Assembly: GCA_050633885.1 (NCBI GenBank)
Contig: JBOEHK010000005.1
Coordinates: 248,001-312,000, forward strand
Reading direction: 5' to 3'
DNA length: 64,000 nucleotides
From: JAWSVE01 sp050633885
Lineage (GTDB): Bacteria > Pseudomonadota > Gammaproteobacteria > Pseudomonadales > Cellvibrionaceae
Shown: positions 10,901 to 18,739 of the stretch, piece after piece
Layout: each line of letters begins with the position of its first letter
Numbering within the stretch: the first letter of the stretch is position 1
Position numbers and translations under genes: made by a program
The notes under the pieces: generated by a model
Databases searched by the model: none
Told to the model about the DNA's origin: nothing
What the model saw: only the letters and a program-made list of their open reading frames with translations

Positions 10901-11194
10901 GCAATTCAATGCGGTCTGTCCACCCATGGTAGGCAGTACTGCATCAGGTCTTTCTTTTTCAATAATTTGCTTAACAGTTTGCCACGTTATCGGCTCGATA
11001 TAAGTCGCATCTGCCATCGCGGGGTCTGTCATGATCGTTGCAGGATTTGAATTCACCAAGATGACGCGAAAGCCTTCTTCACGAAGCGCTTTACAAGCTT
11101 GCGCACCGGAGTAGTCGAACTCACACGCTTGACCAATCACAATAGGACCAGCACCGAGAATTAAAATGGATTGTAAGTCTGTTCTTTTTGGCAT
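7976..11194 (-). CDS. carB: Carbamoyl-phosphate synthase, large subunit
   Basis: Makes carbamoyl phosphate from bicarbonate, ammonia (delivered from CarA) and two ATP, feeding arginine and pyrimidine synthesis. The 1072 aa show the expected internal duplication of two ATP-grasp halves: ILILGAGPIVIGQACEFDYSG at the start and ILVLGGGPNRIGQGIEFDYCC near residue 560, each followed by ATP-grasp motifs (RPSFTMGGSGGG and RPSYVLGGRAME). The C-terminal MGS-like allosteric domain is present (ATRGTGKV, NTTEGRQAIKDS). It is preceded by carA after about 100 nt. Confidence 0.98.
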   Translation of the reverse strand: MPKRTDLQSILILGAGPIVIGQACEFDYSGAQACKALREEGFRVILVNSNPATIMTDPAMADATYIEPITWQTVKQIIEKERPDAVLPTMGGQTALNCALDLEREGVLEAFGVELIGAKADAIDKAEDRSRFDKAMKSIGLECPRAKIVHSLEEALEVPKEFGFPTIIRPSFTMGGSGGGIAYNWEEFEEICLRGLDLSPTNELLIDESLIGWKEFEMEVVRDKKDNCIIVCSIENFDPMGVHTGDSITIAPAQTLTDKEYQIMRDASIAVLREIGVETGGSNVQFAVNPDNGRLVIVEMNPRVSRSSALASKATGFPIAKIAAKLAVGYTLDELKNDITGGATPASFEPSIDYVVTKIPRFTFEKFGEADARLTTQMKSVGEVMAIGRTFQESLQKALRGLEVGSAGFEPHVDLDAPNAMETIRRDLTTPGANRIWYVADAFRAGMTLEDVHQASSIDLWFLIQIQDLMNTESAMAETKLTHLSKEDMLHVKRKGFSDRRIGDILNQSEKAVRNYRHSIDVHPVYKRVDTCAAEFSTATAYMYSTYEEECEAEPSARDKILVLGGGPNRIGQGIEFDYCCVHAALAMREDGYETIMVNCNPETVSTDYDTSDRLFFEPVTLEDVLEIVRKEKPKGVIVQFGGQTPLKLANALEEEGVPIIGTSPDAIDRAEDRERFQQMIQSLKLKQPSNAIVRSSEEAVKEAVGVGYPLVVRPSYVLGGRAMEIVYNESELRTYMKEAVQVSEDSPVLLDHFLNNAIEVDIDAVSDGKEVIIGAIMQHIEQCGVHSGDSACSLPPYSLPDDVQNLMREQVKSMALALGVIGLMNVQLAYQDGEIYVIEVNPRASRTVPFVSKCIGVSLAKVAARCQAGTTLAEQGFTKEIVPDYYSVKEAVFPFNKFPAVDPILGPEMKSTGEVMGVGDTFAEAYAKAEQGAGQAIPTTGKVFLSVRDFDKDGIVQVANELTDLGFSIVATRGTGKVISSAGIDVEVVNKVAEGRPHIVDMIKNDEISIVINTTEGRQAIKDSASIRRGAENHRVYYTTTLAGARAICMALRFGQQQQVRRLQELHQRIA

Positions 11195-11296
11195 GCTTTA
11201 CTTTACTCGCAGCGTTTTAATTTTTTCAAAAATATTAAATATATGTATTGTAAGGTTTTGATTGACTATTTTTAGTGGCAAACCAAAGTAGTCAAT

Positions 11297-12445
11297 TCAT
11301 TTATTGTTCGACATTAATTCTATGAAATGTACAAATAATGGTTCCGCATCACGAGGACCTGGACTTGCTTCTGGATGCCCTTGAAAACTAAATGCAGGTT
11401 TATCGGTACGATGAATACCTTGAAGAGAATCATCAAACAACGAACGATGTGTCGCGATTAAGTTTTCAGGAAGTGTGTCGTCGTCAATAGCAAAACCATG
11501 ATTCTGACTGGTAATCATAACTCGTTTTGATTCTAAGTCTTGGACAGGGTGATTTGCGCCGTGATGACCAAATTTCATTTTTTTCGATTTAGCACCACTG
11601 GCTAAACCCAGCAACTGATGCCCCAAACATATTCCAAATATGGGAATATTTTTTTCTAGAATGTCTTTGATCGCAGCAATCGCGTAGTCACAAGGTTCTG
11701 GATCGCCAGGGCCATTGGACAAAAAGACGCCGTCAGGATTCATTGCCAACACATCAGACGCCGGCGTTTCTGCTGGAACAACGGTAATATCGCAACCCAG
11801 AGAAGCGAGAATGCGCAAAATATTTCTTTTTACACCGAAGTCATAAGCAACAACTTTGAATTTTTTCTCGGTCACTGTTTTATGGCCACTACCTAACGAC
11901 CAAACACCTTCATTCCATGGGTAGTTTTCTTTCGTTGAAACCACCTTCGCTAAATCCATTCCCTTTAAGCCTGGAAATTCTTTCGCAGCCGCTAACGCTT
12001 TTTTCTCATCAACGTCTCCACCCATATCGGCAGCGATGATGCATCCATTTTGCGCGCCCTTATCTCTTAAAATTCTTGTCAGTTTTCGCGTATCAATATT
12101 CGCAATACCAACAACGTTATGTTTCTTTAAATACTCGTCGAGAGGTAACTCATCTCGAAAACTACTAGAGATGAAAGGCAAGTCTCGAATCACTAAACCC
12201 GACGACCAAATGTGATCACACTCTTCATCTTCTGAGTTTGTTCCCGTATTACCGATATGAGGATAAGTTAGCGTAACAATTTGCTTTGCGTAGGAGGGGT
12301 CTGTCAAAATTTCTTGATAACCTGTTAGCGCGGTATTAAAAACAACTTCACCTGCTGATATACCATCGGCGCCAATAGCTACCCCTCGGAATACGGTGCC
12401 ATCTTCGAGGACTAAAATGGCGGGGCGAGAGGCTTTCGTGATCAA
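11297..12445 (-). CDS. carA: Carbamoyl-phosphate synthase, small (glutaminase) subunit
   Basis: Class I glutamine amidotransferase that supplies ammonia to CarB. The 382 aa include the N-terminal CPSase_sm domain (LEDGTVFRG, GYQEILTDPSY, TNSEDEE) and the glutaminase domain with nucleophile Cys in IFGICLGHQLLG and the His/Glu pair in GHPEASPGP. In many relatives dapB lies immediately upstream of carA; here dapB is 8.4 kb away. About 600 nt of non-coding DNA precede it, containing a terminator-like hairpin. Confidence 0.98.
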   Translation of the reverse strand: MITKASRPAILVLEDGTVFRGVAIGADGISAGEVVFNTALTGYQEILTDPSYAKQIVTLTYPHIGNTGTNSEDEECDHIWSSGLVIRDLPFISSSFRDELPLDEYLKKHNVVGIANIDTRKLTRILRDKGAQNGCIIAADMGGDVDEKKALAAAKEFPGLKGMDLAKVVSTKENYPWNEGVWSLGSGHKTVTEKKFKVVAYDFGVKRNILRILASLGCDITVVPAETPASDVLAMNPDGVFLSNGPGDPEPCDYAIAAIKDILEKNIPIFGICLGHQLLGLASGAKSKKMKFGHHGANHPVQDLESKRVMITSQNHGFAIDDDTLPENLIATHRSLFDDSLQGIHRTDKPAFSFQGHPEASPGPRDAEPLFVHFIELMSNNK

Positions 12446-13049
12446 TGTCGTCTCCTAAATTTCTGTAATGAATGTTCTAGATAGTGCTAATAGTCAATGA
12501 CCAACTATCAGCAGACAAACCTTTTCCTGAATCACCTTAGCAAACATAATCCCAGGCGCAGACATGCTCCACTTACTCTATATAGAAAAGAATAAGGTGT
12601 ACTAACGCTGTGCTGACAAAATAAACTAAGAATATTCAGCGAATGCCAAAGCCAGATTGAAAAAAAGCGAGAAGAAACATAATGCTTCATCTCGCTTTTA
12701 GAAATTAATTGATTTGTAAACGGTCTTTCATTTTTACCTTTCGAAACATACCCAGTCAAAGGCATGTACAAACCGTGATTTACACACTATTTAATTCAAC
12801 CTGTCTGGCAGTAGTCAGTTACTCGCGAAAATAAAAAATTAATTAAAATCAATGAGTTATAACAATAACAACTAGACTAACTATCTGCTGTACTGAAGTG
12901 CTACTGGCATTGAGCCGGCGCAAACTTGGGGGGAGATTTTAGACGAAATAGGGGCTTACTGTCCAATGACTTGTTATTAATTTGGAGATTTCTTTTTGTT
13001 CAATGGGCTCACCACACAGGTAAAAATGAAAATGCATTTCACGCAAGCC
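12446..13049. other. Long non-coding gap upstream of carA
   Basis: Roughly 600 nt with no convincing gene. It contains a strong minus-strand terminator hairpin (12663-12699) and AT-rich sequence likely to include the carAB promoter and leader. A 79-codon open frame on the minus strand (12532-12771) crosses the terminator and has no ribosome binding site. No clear ARG box or PUR box pair was found by eye. Confidence 0.6.
12663..12699 (-). terminator. Rho-independent terminator or attenuator upstream of carA
   Basis: A perfect 10-bp stem AAAAGCGAGA/TCTCGCTTTT, continued after one mismatch by three more pairs, encloses an AT-rich loop. On the minus strand it is followed by an uninterrupted U-run. 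It lies 218 nt upstream of the carA start and about 350 nt downstream of the chemoreceptor gene. It could end the chemoreceptor mRNA, a small RNA, or a carAB leader. Confidence 0.75.
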
Positions 13050-14594
13050 TTAAATCTTAAATTGCTCGACAGTTTTAGCCATTCTAGATGCCATACTTGC
13101 CAAATCAGCTGTGCTCGAGGCGATTTCAACAGACCCTTCCGATGTTTGCCTTGCAACATCAGCAATATTTTCCATATTACGCTCCATTTCACGGGTCGCC
13201 GCACTTTGTTCCTCGGCCGCACTGGCTATTTGGTTTGTTTTGTCCCGAATAGCGGTCACACCTTCCGTAATGGCTTCCAAAGAATTACTGGCTTCGGCCG
13301 CTTGCTTAACCGATTCCTCTGCTTGAACCTTTCCTTTCTCCATCATTTGAACCGCTTCACGGGCACCGTATTGCAACTGCTCAATCATGTCCTGAATTTC
13401 TTGTGTAGATGACTGAGTTCTGGAAGCAAGCGTTCTCACCTCGTCAGCAACTACAGCAAATCCTCTGCCTTGCTCACCCGCTCTTGCGGCCTCTATCGCC
13501 GCATTCAAAGCTAACAAATTTGTCTGCTCAGCAATACCGCGAATCACATCTAGGACAGAACCGATGTTATCCGTCTCTTGCTGTAAACGATCAATCACTT
13601 CTGCCGCATTAACAATATCACTCGCCAAGCTTTCTATTTGCCCCATCGTATCGGTCACGACCGACATTCCCGTTTTTGCTTCACGATCGGCTTCTTGAGC
13701 ACTTCCCGCTGCCTGCGTGACATTATTTGCCACATCTTCTACGACCGACGCCATCTCCCGAACCGCTGTGACCACTTGCTGAGTCGCTGATTGCTGGCTA
13801 ACAACACCTCTTTCAGTTTCTTTGGCAGTTAAAGACAGCTTTTCTGTATTCGCATTTAACTCAATAGCGGTACCCGAAAAGTCACTAATAATGCTATGTA
13901 CTCTTTCTATAAAAGTATTAAACCATTTTGCTAATTCACCGACTTCATCGCGGGACTGAACTTGAAGTCGCTGAGTCAAATCACCCTCGCCTTCCGCTAT
14001 GTCACGTAACGCAGCAACCACGGTATTAATCGGCTTAACAATAGCCGCCTGAACTAAATAAGACACTGCGCCTGCAAACAGACTAACAACAATGATAGTA
14101 ATAATAGATGTGTTAATAGCACCCCAAACCGTTTCTTGAGTTTCACTCAAATCAACGTTGAAATAAATCATTCCTATCTCAGAGCCTGCTGAAGTAATCG
14201 GCTCAAAAATCTCAAGATACTCATCACTTCGAATCATCCCTTTTGGTTGGGCCTGCTGGGGCCACGCTGCGGGCAACGCTTTAGCATCACTGGCGTTTTT
14301 AGAAAACCAAACGAATGGCAAACCCGCATCGTCGTAAATCACGCCATGAGAAATTCGAGGATTTGCAGACACCGTCGACAATGTTTCTCTCGCTGACACC
14401 TTGTCCCCAAACGCAAGCGCACCGGATGTCCCTCCGCCGACAATATTAGCCAACGTGCGAGTATCATTTTCAATCGACGTGTGCATCCGATCGATTTCCA
14501 TATAAAGTGCAATCACATTAGAAATGACAACCGCCAACACGCTCGTCACCGTCACACCGATTAATACTTTCCATTTTAAAGAGAGGCTACCCAT
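13050..14594 (-). CDS. Methyl-accepting chemotaxis protein
   Basis: Membrane chemoreceptor that would signal through CheW/CheA. Starting at the ATG at 14594, 6 nt after AGGAAG, it has 514 aa; a longer frame would need a TTG 33 nt upstream with no Shine-Dalgarno. Order: first membrane helix (about 9-30), a sensor region resembling CHASE8 (GGGTSGALAFGD, then ISHGVIYDDAGLPF), second membrane helix (around 160-185), HAMP (KPINTVVAALRDIAEGEGDLT), and the signalling domain with the hairpin tip IRGIAEQTNLLALNAAIEAARAG. No CheR-binding pentapeptide is present at the C-terminus. The ligand is unknown. Confidence 0.95.
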   Translation of the reverse strand: MGSLSLKWKVLIGVTVTSVLAVVISNVIALYMEIDRMHTSIENDTRTLANIVGGGTSGALAFGDKVSARETLSTVSANPRISHGVIYDDAGLPFVWFSKNASDAKALPAAWPQQAQPKGMIRSDEYLEIFEPITSAGSEIGMIYFNVDLSETQETVWGAINTSIITIIVVSLFAGAVSYLVQAAIVKPINTVVAALRDIAEGEGDLTQRLQVQSRDEVGELAKWFNTFIERVHSIISDFSGTAIELNANTEKLSLTAKETERGVVSQQSATQQVVTAVREMASVVEDVANNVTQAAGSAQEADREAKTGMSVVTDTMGQIESLASDIVNAAEVIDRLQQETDNIGSVLDVIRGIAEQTNLLALNAAIEAARAGEQGRGFAVVADEVRTLASRTQSSTQEIQDMIEQLQYGAREAVQMMEKGKVQAEESVKQAAEASNSLEAITEGVTAIRDKTNQIASAAEEQSAATREMERNMENIADVARQTSEGSVEIASSTADLASMASRMAKTVEQFKI

Positions 14595-14765
14595 TAACAA
14601 CTTCCTACACTGTATGTTAAAAATCAAACTGACCCTTTTGCAGAATCAAAACAACAACCCATACCTTTCAGCATAGACACAAATACAGGAAGCTCAAAAA
14701 TAGATTGAAATAAATAGCGGTTTTTCAAAAAAGCCTGTCCACCCTTCAAAATTTCAGCAAAAATG

Positions 14766-14807
14766 TATCGACCTATTGTTATCGATCCACTGTTACCGAC
14801 CTACTGA
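14766..14807. repeat. Three tandem imperfect 14-bp units at the end of ugd
   Basis: Units TATCGACCTATTGT, TATCGATCCACTGT and TACCGACCTACTGA lie head to tail. The last unit encodes, on the minus strand, the final residues and stop codon of ugd; the other two are downstream copies of that coding end. Confidence 0.7.
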
Positions 14808-16112
14808 ATAATACGTTATCCCTTTGCTCTCCACTCGGCTAGGCTCATATAAATTCCTCCCGTCAAAAATAATAGGGTTATTTAAATTATCGAGTAAAGC
14901 TTCATAGTCTAGCGCTCTAAACTCTTGCCATTCTGTTGCGATAATGAGTCCATCCGCATTTTTCAAAGCGGCCTCTTTCGTCCCCATCAAATTTAAATCA
15001 TCTCTTGTACCATAATGCTTTTGACATTCTCGCATCGCTTCGGGGTCGTAGGCGTTCACACTGGCGCCATTCTCCCAAAGCAACTCCATTATCACTCGCG
15101 CAGGTGCTGCACGAATGTCATCAGTATTTGGTTTAAACGCCAAACCCCAAAGCGCAAAAGTCTTTCCTTTCACATTCCCTTTAAAGTGTTCCATTATTTT
15201 GTTAAAAATTAATTTTTTCTGTTCATTATTTCGATCTTCAACAGATCGCAAAACCTTTGGGTCAAAACCTGTGTTTTCTGCGGCATGTATCAACGCTTTT
15301 ACATCTTTCGGTAAGCAAGAACCACCATAACCTGCACCAGGAAAAATAAAATAATAGCCAATGCGCGGATCACTACCAATGCCTTGTCTGACTTTTTCAA
15401 TATCTGCACCCAAAATTTCGGCAAGATTAGCCATTTCGTTCATAAAACTTATTTTTGTCGCCAACATACAATTTGCTGCATACTTGGTTAACTCTGCACT
15501 ACGCACATCCATAACAATCAATCGTTCATGTTTACGGCAAAAAGGCGCATAGACTTCGCGGATGATATCTTCTGCGTTTTTTGAGTCGGTACCTACCACG
15601 ATTCGATCCGGCTTCATGAAATCAGAAAGCGCAGCCCCTTCTTTCATAAATTCAGGATTAGAAATAACATCTACAAAAATATTTTTTTTATTATTTTTAA
15701 TTTTTTGATTAATTACTTTTTTAACGTGATCAGCCGTACCAACAGGAACTGTGGATTTATTGACAATCAATTTATTGCAGGCAATGAAATCACCAATGGT
15801 TTCGGCTACCTGAGTTACGTATTTTAACTCCGCTGAGCCATCCTCTTTACTGGGCGTGCCGACGGCAATAAACATCACATCACCATGATCAACCGCCAAC
15901 TTAGCATCTATCGTAAAGCTCAAACGTTTAGCATTGACATTTTCTTTCACTATTTGTGAAAGACCCGGCTCATAAATAGGAATATCTCCTTGCATCAATT
16001 GATCAACTTTAGATTGGTCGACATCAACACATATCACATGATGCCCCACCTCTGACAAACCAGCCGCTTGCACCAATCCCACATAACCCGCACCAAATAC
16101 CGTAATTTTCAT
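14793..16112 (-). CDS. ugd: UDP-glucose 6-dehydrogenase
   Basis: Oxidises UDP-glucose to UDP-glucuronate with two NAD+, giving precursors for acidic polysaccharides or modified lipid A. From the ATG at 16112 it has 439 aa (an extra in-frame TTG lies 6 nt upstream). The N-terminal Rossmann motif GAGYVGLVQAAGLSE, the middle segment SNPEFMKEGAALSDF, the catalytic Cys in GAGYGGSCLPKDVKAL and the C-terminal LWGLAFKPNTDDIRAAPA are all present. No other polysaccharide gene adjoins it apart from a truncated glycosyltransferase 1 kb away. Confidence 0.97.
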   Translation of the reverse strand: MKITVFGAGYVGLVQAAGLSEVGHHVICVDVDQSKVDQLMQGDIPIYEPGLSQIVKENVNAKRLSFTIDAKLAVDHGDVMFIAVGTPSKEDGSAELKYVTQVAETIGDFIACNKLIVNKSTVPVGTADHVKKVINQKIKNNKKNIFVDVISNPEFMKEGAALSDFMKPDRIVVGTDSKNAEDIIREVYAPFCRKHERLIVMDVRSAELTKYAANCMLATKISFMNEMANLAEILGADIEKVRQGIGSDPRIGYYFIFPGAGYGGSCLPKDVKALIHAAENTGFDPKVLRSVEDRNNEQKKLIFNKIMEHFKGNVKGKTFALWGLAFKPNTDDIRAAPARVIMELLWENGASVNAYDPEAMRECQKHYGTRDDLNLMGTKEAALKNADGLIIATEWQEFRALDYEALLDNLNNPIIFDGRNLYEPSRVESKGITYYSVGR

Positions 16113-16233
16113 AATCAAACCATCTCATTCAAATTTTTAGTTTGACTATGAAATGACAAAATTATGAAAGTTATGTGAATGTCGAATATTCAAGCAGAGC
16201 AAAGAGCAGACGCACCTCGTAAATCAAGGAGGC

Positions 16234-16269
16234 CATACTAGACAAAAAGCATGATTCTCCTTAACCTCC
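16234..16269. repeat. Left copy of a 36-nt imperfect direct repeat
   Basis: Begins with CATACTAGACAAAAAG, identical in the copy at 19160-19195, and ends TTCTCCTTAACCTCC (13 of 15 identical). About 31 of 36 positions match. The two copies, 2926 nt apart, bracket the block of minus-strand unknown genes. The rest of the ugd-to-16445 interval holds the hairpin at 16349-16400 and no gene. Confidence 0.7.
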
Positions 16270-16348
16270 GAAGCATTAATTTAGCGTCAAAATACCTATT
16301 GGCCGTTAAACCCATCGACTATCTTAATAGACTTATTTTAATCAACAG

Positions 16349-16400
16349 AGGCCTACCCCATTTAACGGACATTGATATCTCGGTTAAATGGAGTAGACCT
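16349..16400. repeat. 18-bp imperfect inverted repeat (REP-like hairpin)
   Basis: Arms AGGCCTACCCCATTTAAC and GTTAAATGGAGTAGACCT match at 16 of 18 positions around a 16-nt loop. There is no U-tract directly adjacent on either strand, so a simple terminator is unlikely. It could be a degenerate REP-type element or a structured RNA end for the upstream minus-strand genes. Confidence 0.6.
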
Positions 16401-16444
16401 CAATTCAATGTCTCAACCATCTTTCACATAAGGGGTCAGCATAT

Positions 16445-16987
16445 TTAGAGTCCTTTAAATTTCTTATCCGGTAGATGAAGAGAAAAACCAACGGCAGACC
16501 GTTTAGTTTCCAGAAGTATTTTAAATCGGTAATATTTTATTTTTTTACTAACGCTTAAATAATTTTTATCGCGAACACAGTAACTCAAATCTAAGTCAGG
16601 CAAATAAATTTCATTCTTACATAGATATCTGTAGCCAAGGGACTTCCCAACATAAGTAGCATCGAAGACCTTCACTTTTTTTTCTGACAATGCCAAGTGC
16701 AAAGGAAACAATAATCCATACACAGAAAAAATATAAAAAGGTATTATTAAAATCCCAAAAACTATGGTAACAACTTTAGGCATTTTGGATTCAGCTGAGC
16801 TCTTAAGCTTCATAAACTCACCAGCTCCAAATTTCGCCTCATAAACAACCAAGCCACACAGAGAAAAAGCAATTAAAAAACCAATCACTTTAGCCAAAAA
16901 TGAACTGTCGAATGTAACTATGCGCATTACGAAAAATGAGATCACTGCTAGGACAATAACAAACTTCAAAACAACTGATATTTTCAC
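16445..16987 (-). CDS. Unrecognised membrane protein, probable GTG start
   Basis: I do not recognise this family. From the GTG at 16987, which follows AGAGG, it has 180 aa; a TTG 30 nt upstream gives 190 aa but lacks a ribosome binding site. Three hydrophobic segments are visible: VVLKFVIVLAVISFFVM, VIGFLIAFSLCGLVVY and VVTIVFGILIIPFYIFSVYG. A basic C-terminal domain rich in Lys and Tyr follows and contains two Cys. It is the last gene of an AT-rich minus-strand run of unknown genes. Confidence 0.65.
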   Translation of the reverse strand: MKISVVLKFVIVLAVISFFVMRIVTFDSSFLAKVIGFLIAFSLCGLVVYEAKFGAGEFMKLKSSAESKMPKVVTIVFGILIIPFYIFSVYGLLFPLHLALSEKKVKVFDATYVGKSLGYRYLCKNEIYLPDLDLSYCVRDKNYLSVSKKIKYYRFKILLETKRSAVGFSLHLPDKKFKGL

Positions 16988-17057
16988 GCCACATTTACCT
17001 CTTGGCTTTTCAAGCAACGTCTTTTTTTATAACAAACACCCAGCATTAAACTAATCT

Positions 17058-17429
17058 TTAGCTTGATCTCTTATTAGTCACTCTTGTTTCTAACAATAAT
17101 TTAGCTTGCTGAATGACATCATCCCAGCAACCGTTATTTGCCTGCTTGACTAACCTCATCGTCGGATACCACGGTGTTGTTTTTTTTTCTAATGCGCACA
17201 ACCAATAAGGCACTGCGTTTAACAAATTTATCACTGGCTTATTTAAGCTCGCTGCCAAATGCGCCACGCTGGAATCCGTCATGACGATCACATCTAAACT
17301 ATCAATGGCTGCCGCCGTATCTGCAAAGTCACCTAAGTGGTTACTTAGATCGTTAATCAGCACTCTAAGTTGAGCCTCTGTAGTAATTGAGTCTAATAAT
17401 TGATTAGCCTGCTGAGCACTTAATGGCAT
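17058..17429 (-). CDS. C-terminal fragment of a GT9/TPR-type glycosyltransferase
   Basis: The 123 aa resemble only the C-terminal part of the heptosyltransferase-like domain found at the end of TPR-glycosyltransferase proteins: GDFADTAAAIDSLDVIVMTD, SVAHLAASLNKPVINLL, TTPWYPTMRLV and WDDVIQQAK. The N-terminal nucleotide-sugar domain and any TPR repeats are missing. The ATG has a very strong ribosome binding site (GGAGG, 7-nt spacing), so the remnant is probably translated. A full enzyme would need over 300 aa, so catalytic activity is unlikely. Its first 30 residues have no clear counterpart and may be newly acquired. Confidence 0.6.
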   Translation of the reverse strand: MPLSAQQANQLLDSITTEAQLRVLINDLSNHLGDFADTAAAIDSLDVIVMTDSSVAHLAASLNKPVINLLNAVPYWLCALEKKTTPWYPTMRLVKQANNGCWDDVIQQAKLLLETRVTNKRSS

Positions 17430-17448
17430 TATCTATCCTCCCTGATAC

Positions 17449-17889
17449 TTAAAAATTAAATTTAACTTGGGTGTTTTCTATCTGACGACGAACACCAAAA
17501 TAACCGTATACTGTCAAAGCATCTTTTAATAAAGAAATAACTATTTCCCTCTCAGATTCACTCAAGTCAGAGGGCTTTATATCAACTAGGTCCCAAACTA
17601 TTAGATAAGGAGACTCATTAAAACTCAGCGAACCTTTCTTCTTATCTAGCTCAATCGTGAACTCTTTATCTTTATAACCAAAAATCCAAGTAACCCTATT
17701 AGCCCACTCTTCCCTACCTGTTTTCATCTGAACCAAATATGTGTCACTAGCTCGATCAACTGTCCAGTCAAACTTATGATAGCTGGGCACACCATCTTCA
17801 ATTAAAAACGGGTGATACCTGATATAGGCCTTCTCAATACCATATTTTTCTATATCTTCTTTTGAAATATATTCATTCACAAAACTCAT
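17449..17889 (-). CDS. Unrecognised soluble 146-aa protein
   Basis: I do not recognise it. The sequence is acidic and soluble, with aromatic-rich beta-like segments (IRYHPFLIEDG, VTWIFGYKDKEFTIEL, PYLIVWDLVDIKP) followed by a helix (LSESEREIVISLLKDALTVYG). AGGGG precedes the ATG by 6 nt. It belongs to the same minus-strand AT-rich cluster. Its small size and context would suit an immunity or accessory protein, but nothing in the sequence proves that. Confidence 0.65.
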   Translation of the reverse strand: MSFVNEYISKEDIEKYGIEKAYIRYHPFLIEDGVPSYHKFDWTVDRASDTYLVQMKTGREEWANRVTWIFGYKDKEFTIELDKKKGSLSFNESPYLIVWDLVDIKPSDLSESEREIVISLLKDALTVYGYFGVRRQIENTQVKFNF

Positions 17890-17960
17890 TTCAGACCCCT
17901 GATCGAGCTGAGTTTAAAATTACTCAAATTAGAAAACACTAACATCTAAAACCTTCATGC

Positions 17961-18116
17961 TCATTTGATTTCCCTCTCATATTTAAATGCAGATTGTTCG
18001 AATTTTTTTAACCCTAGAATTTGTTCTGGAATTGTACCGGGACACGAGGGCCACGCTTTTTTATTGGAGTAACTGCCTCGACAATAACTAAATCCCTCTG
18101 ATGAGTTTTTTTTCAT
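17961..18116 (-). CDS. 51-aa coupled small protein
   Basis: This short frame (MKKNSSEGFSYCRGSYSNKK...) starts at an ATG whose last bases overlap the TGA of the upstream 208-aa gene (ATGA), so translation could be coupled by termination-reinitiation. It ends at a TGA complementary to 17961-17963. The peptide is basic, with two Cys (12 and 25) and a CPGTIPEQILGLKKFEQSAF stretch. Function unknown; the gene could also be a remnant of a longer C-terminal domain. Confidence 0.5.
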   Translation of the reverse strand: MKKNSSEGFSYCRGSYSNKKAWPSCPGTIPEQILGLKKFEQSAFKYEREIK

Positions 18117-18739
18117 GTTAGTAAAACAGTGAAAAAAGTGTTGTAGCTAGCCATCACTTTTTGTGTTTTTCTATTCACTATCTGTAAATTATTCCATCCC
18201 ACTGCCACGCCCTCATTTATAATCCTGTCCACCACTAATAGCTGATAAGGTGCTTTTAATAAAGCCGCATCATCAAAGCCTTCAACTGCTACACAGGCGC
18301 TTTCACCCAGTACAGCTTGATCGTAATGTATGTGGCCTTTCTTTTCGTATGGCTCGCATAACGGATCGCCTTTTCTGGCCACATAAGCTCGACAATAATC
18401 AAAATGACTATACTTATTTTTAAAATACGGAGCTTCCTTAGGGTACTCACTACTAAACAACTCAACGACTTCTTTATTAAACTCCACATACTTAAGCCCG
18501 TTGTTAATAAAAGTTGCAGCTCGCAGTAGTACGTCATTCGCCCTAACGACTCTTCTTGTATCCAACACTCCCTCAGCAATAATAGGCAGCTCACCTTGTT
18601 GTCCGCCATATTTTTCGCACTGTTCCATAGCGAAGTCGTACTTGGACTCGATACTAATATCTTCGTTAACATTCCAAAAAAAACGAAATATAAAAAAAAG
18701 AACAACCACACTTAACGGCACAATAAAAAAATAATACAA
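18113..18739 (-). CDS. Unrecognised membrane-anchored protein, possible N-terminal frameshift
   Basis: The open frame begins with TTG and gives 208 aa: one N-terminal membrane helix (residues 2-22) and a mostly polar domain with five Cys, probably outside the cytoplasm. There is no ribosome binding site at this TTG. Upstream, an ATG at 18795 opens a basic peptide (MTESKSKSK...) in a frame that would join this protein if the T7 tract (A7 at 18725-18731 on the plus strand) had one more T. The real protein may therefore be about 18 residues longer. Family unknown. Confidence 0.55.
   Translation of the reverse strand: MYYFFIVPLSVVVLFFIFRFFWNVNEDISIESKYDFAMEQCEKYGGQQGELPIIAEGVLDTRRVVRANDVLLRAATFINNGLKYVEFNKEVVELFSSEYPKEAPYFKNKYSHFDYCRAYVARKGDPLCEPYEKKGHIHYDQAVLGESACVAVEGFDDAALLKAPYQLLVVDRIINEGVAVGWNNLQIVNRKTQKVMASYNTFFTVLLT

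Noticed and set aside
12532..12771. 79-aa frame upstream of carA
   Set aside because: Runs straight through a strong rho-independent terminator, has no ribosome binding site and no recognisable features.
18289..18711. 140-aa frame overlapping the 208-aa membrane protein in another frame
   Set aside because: Same-strand alternative frame; the 208-aa frame has a coherent membrane helix and polar domain and couples to the 51-aa gene.
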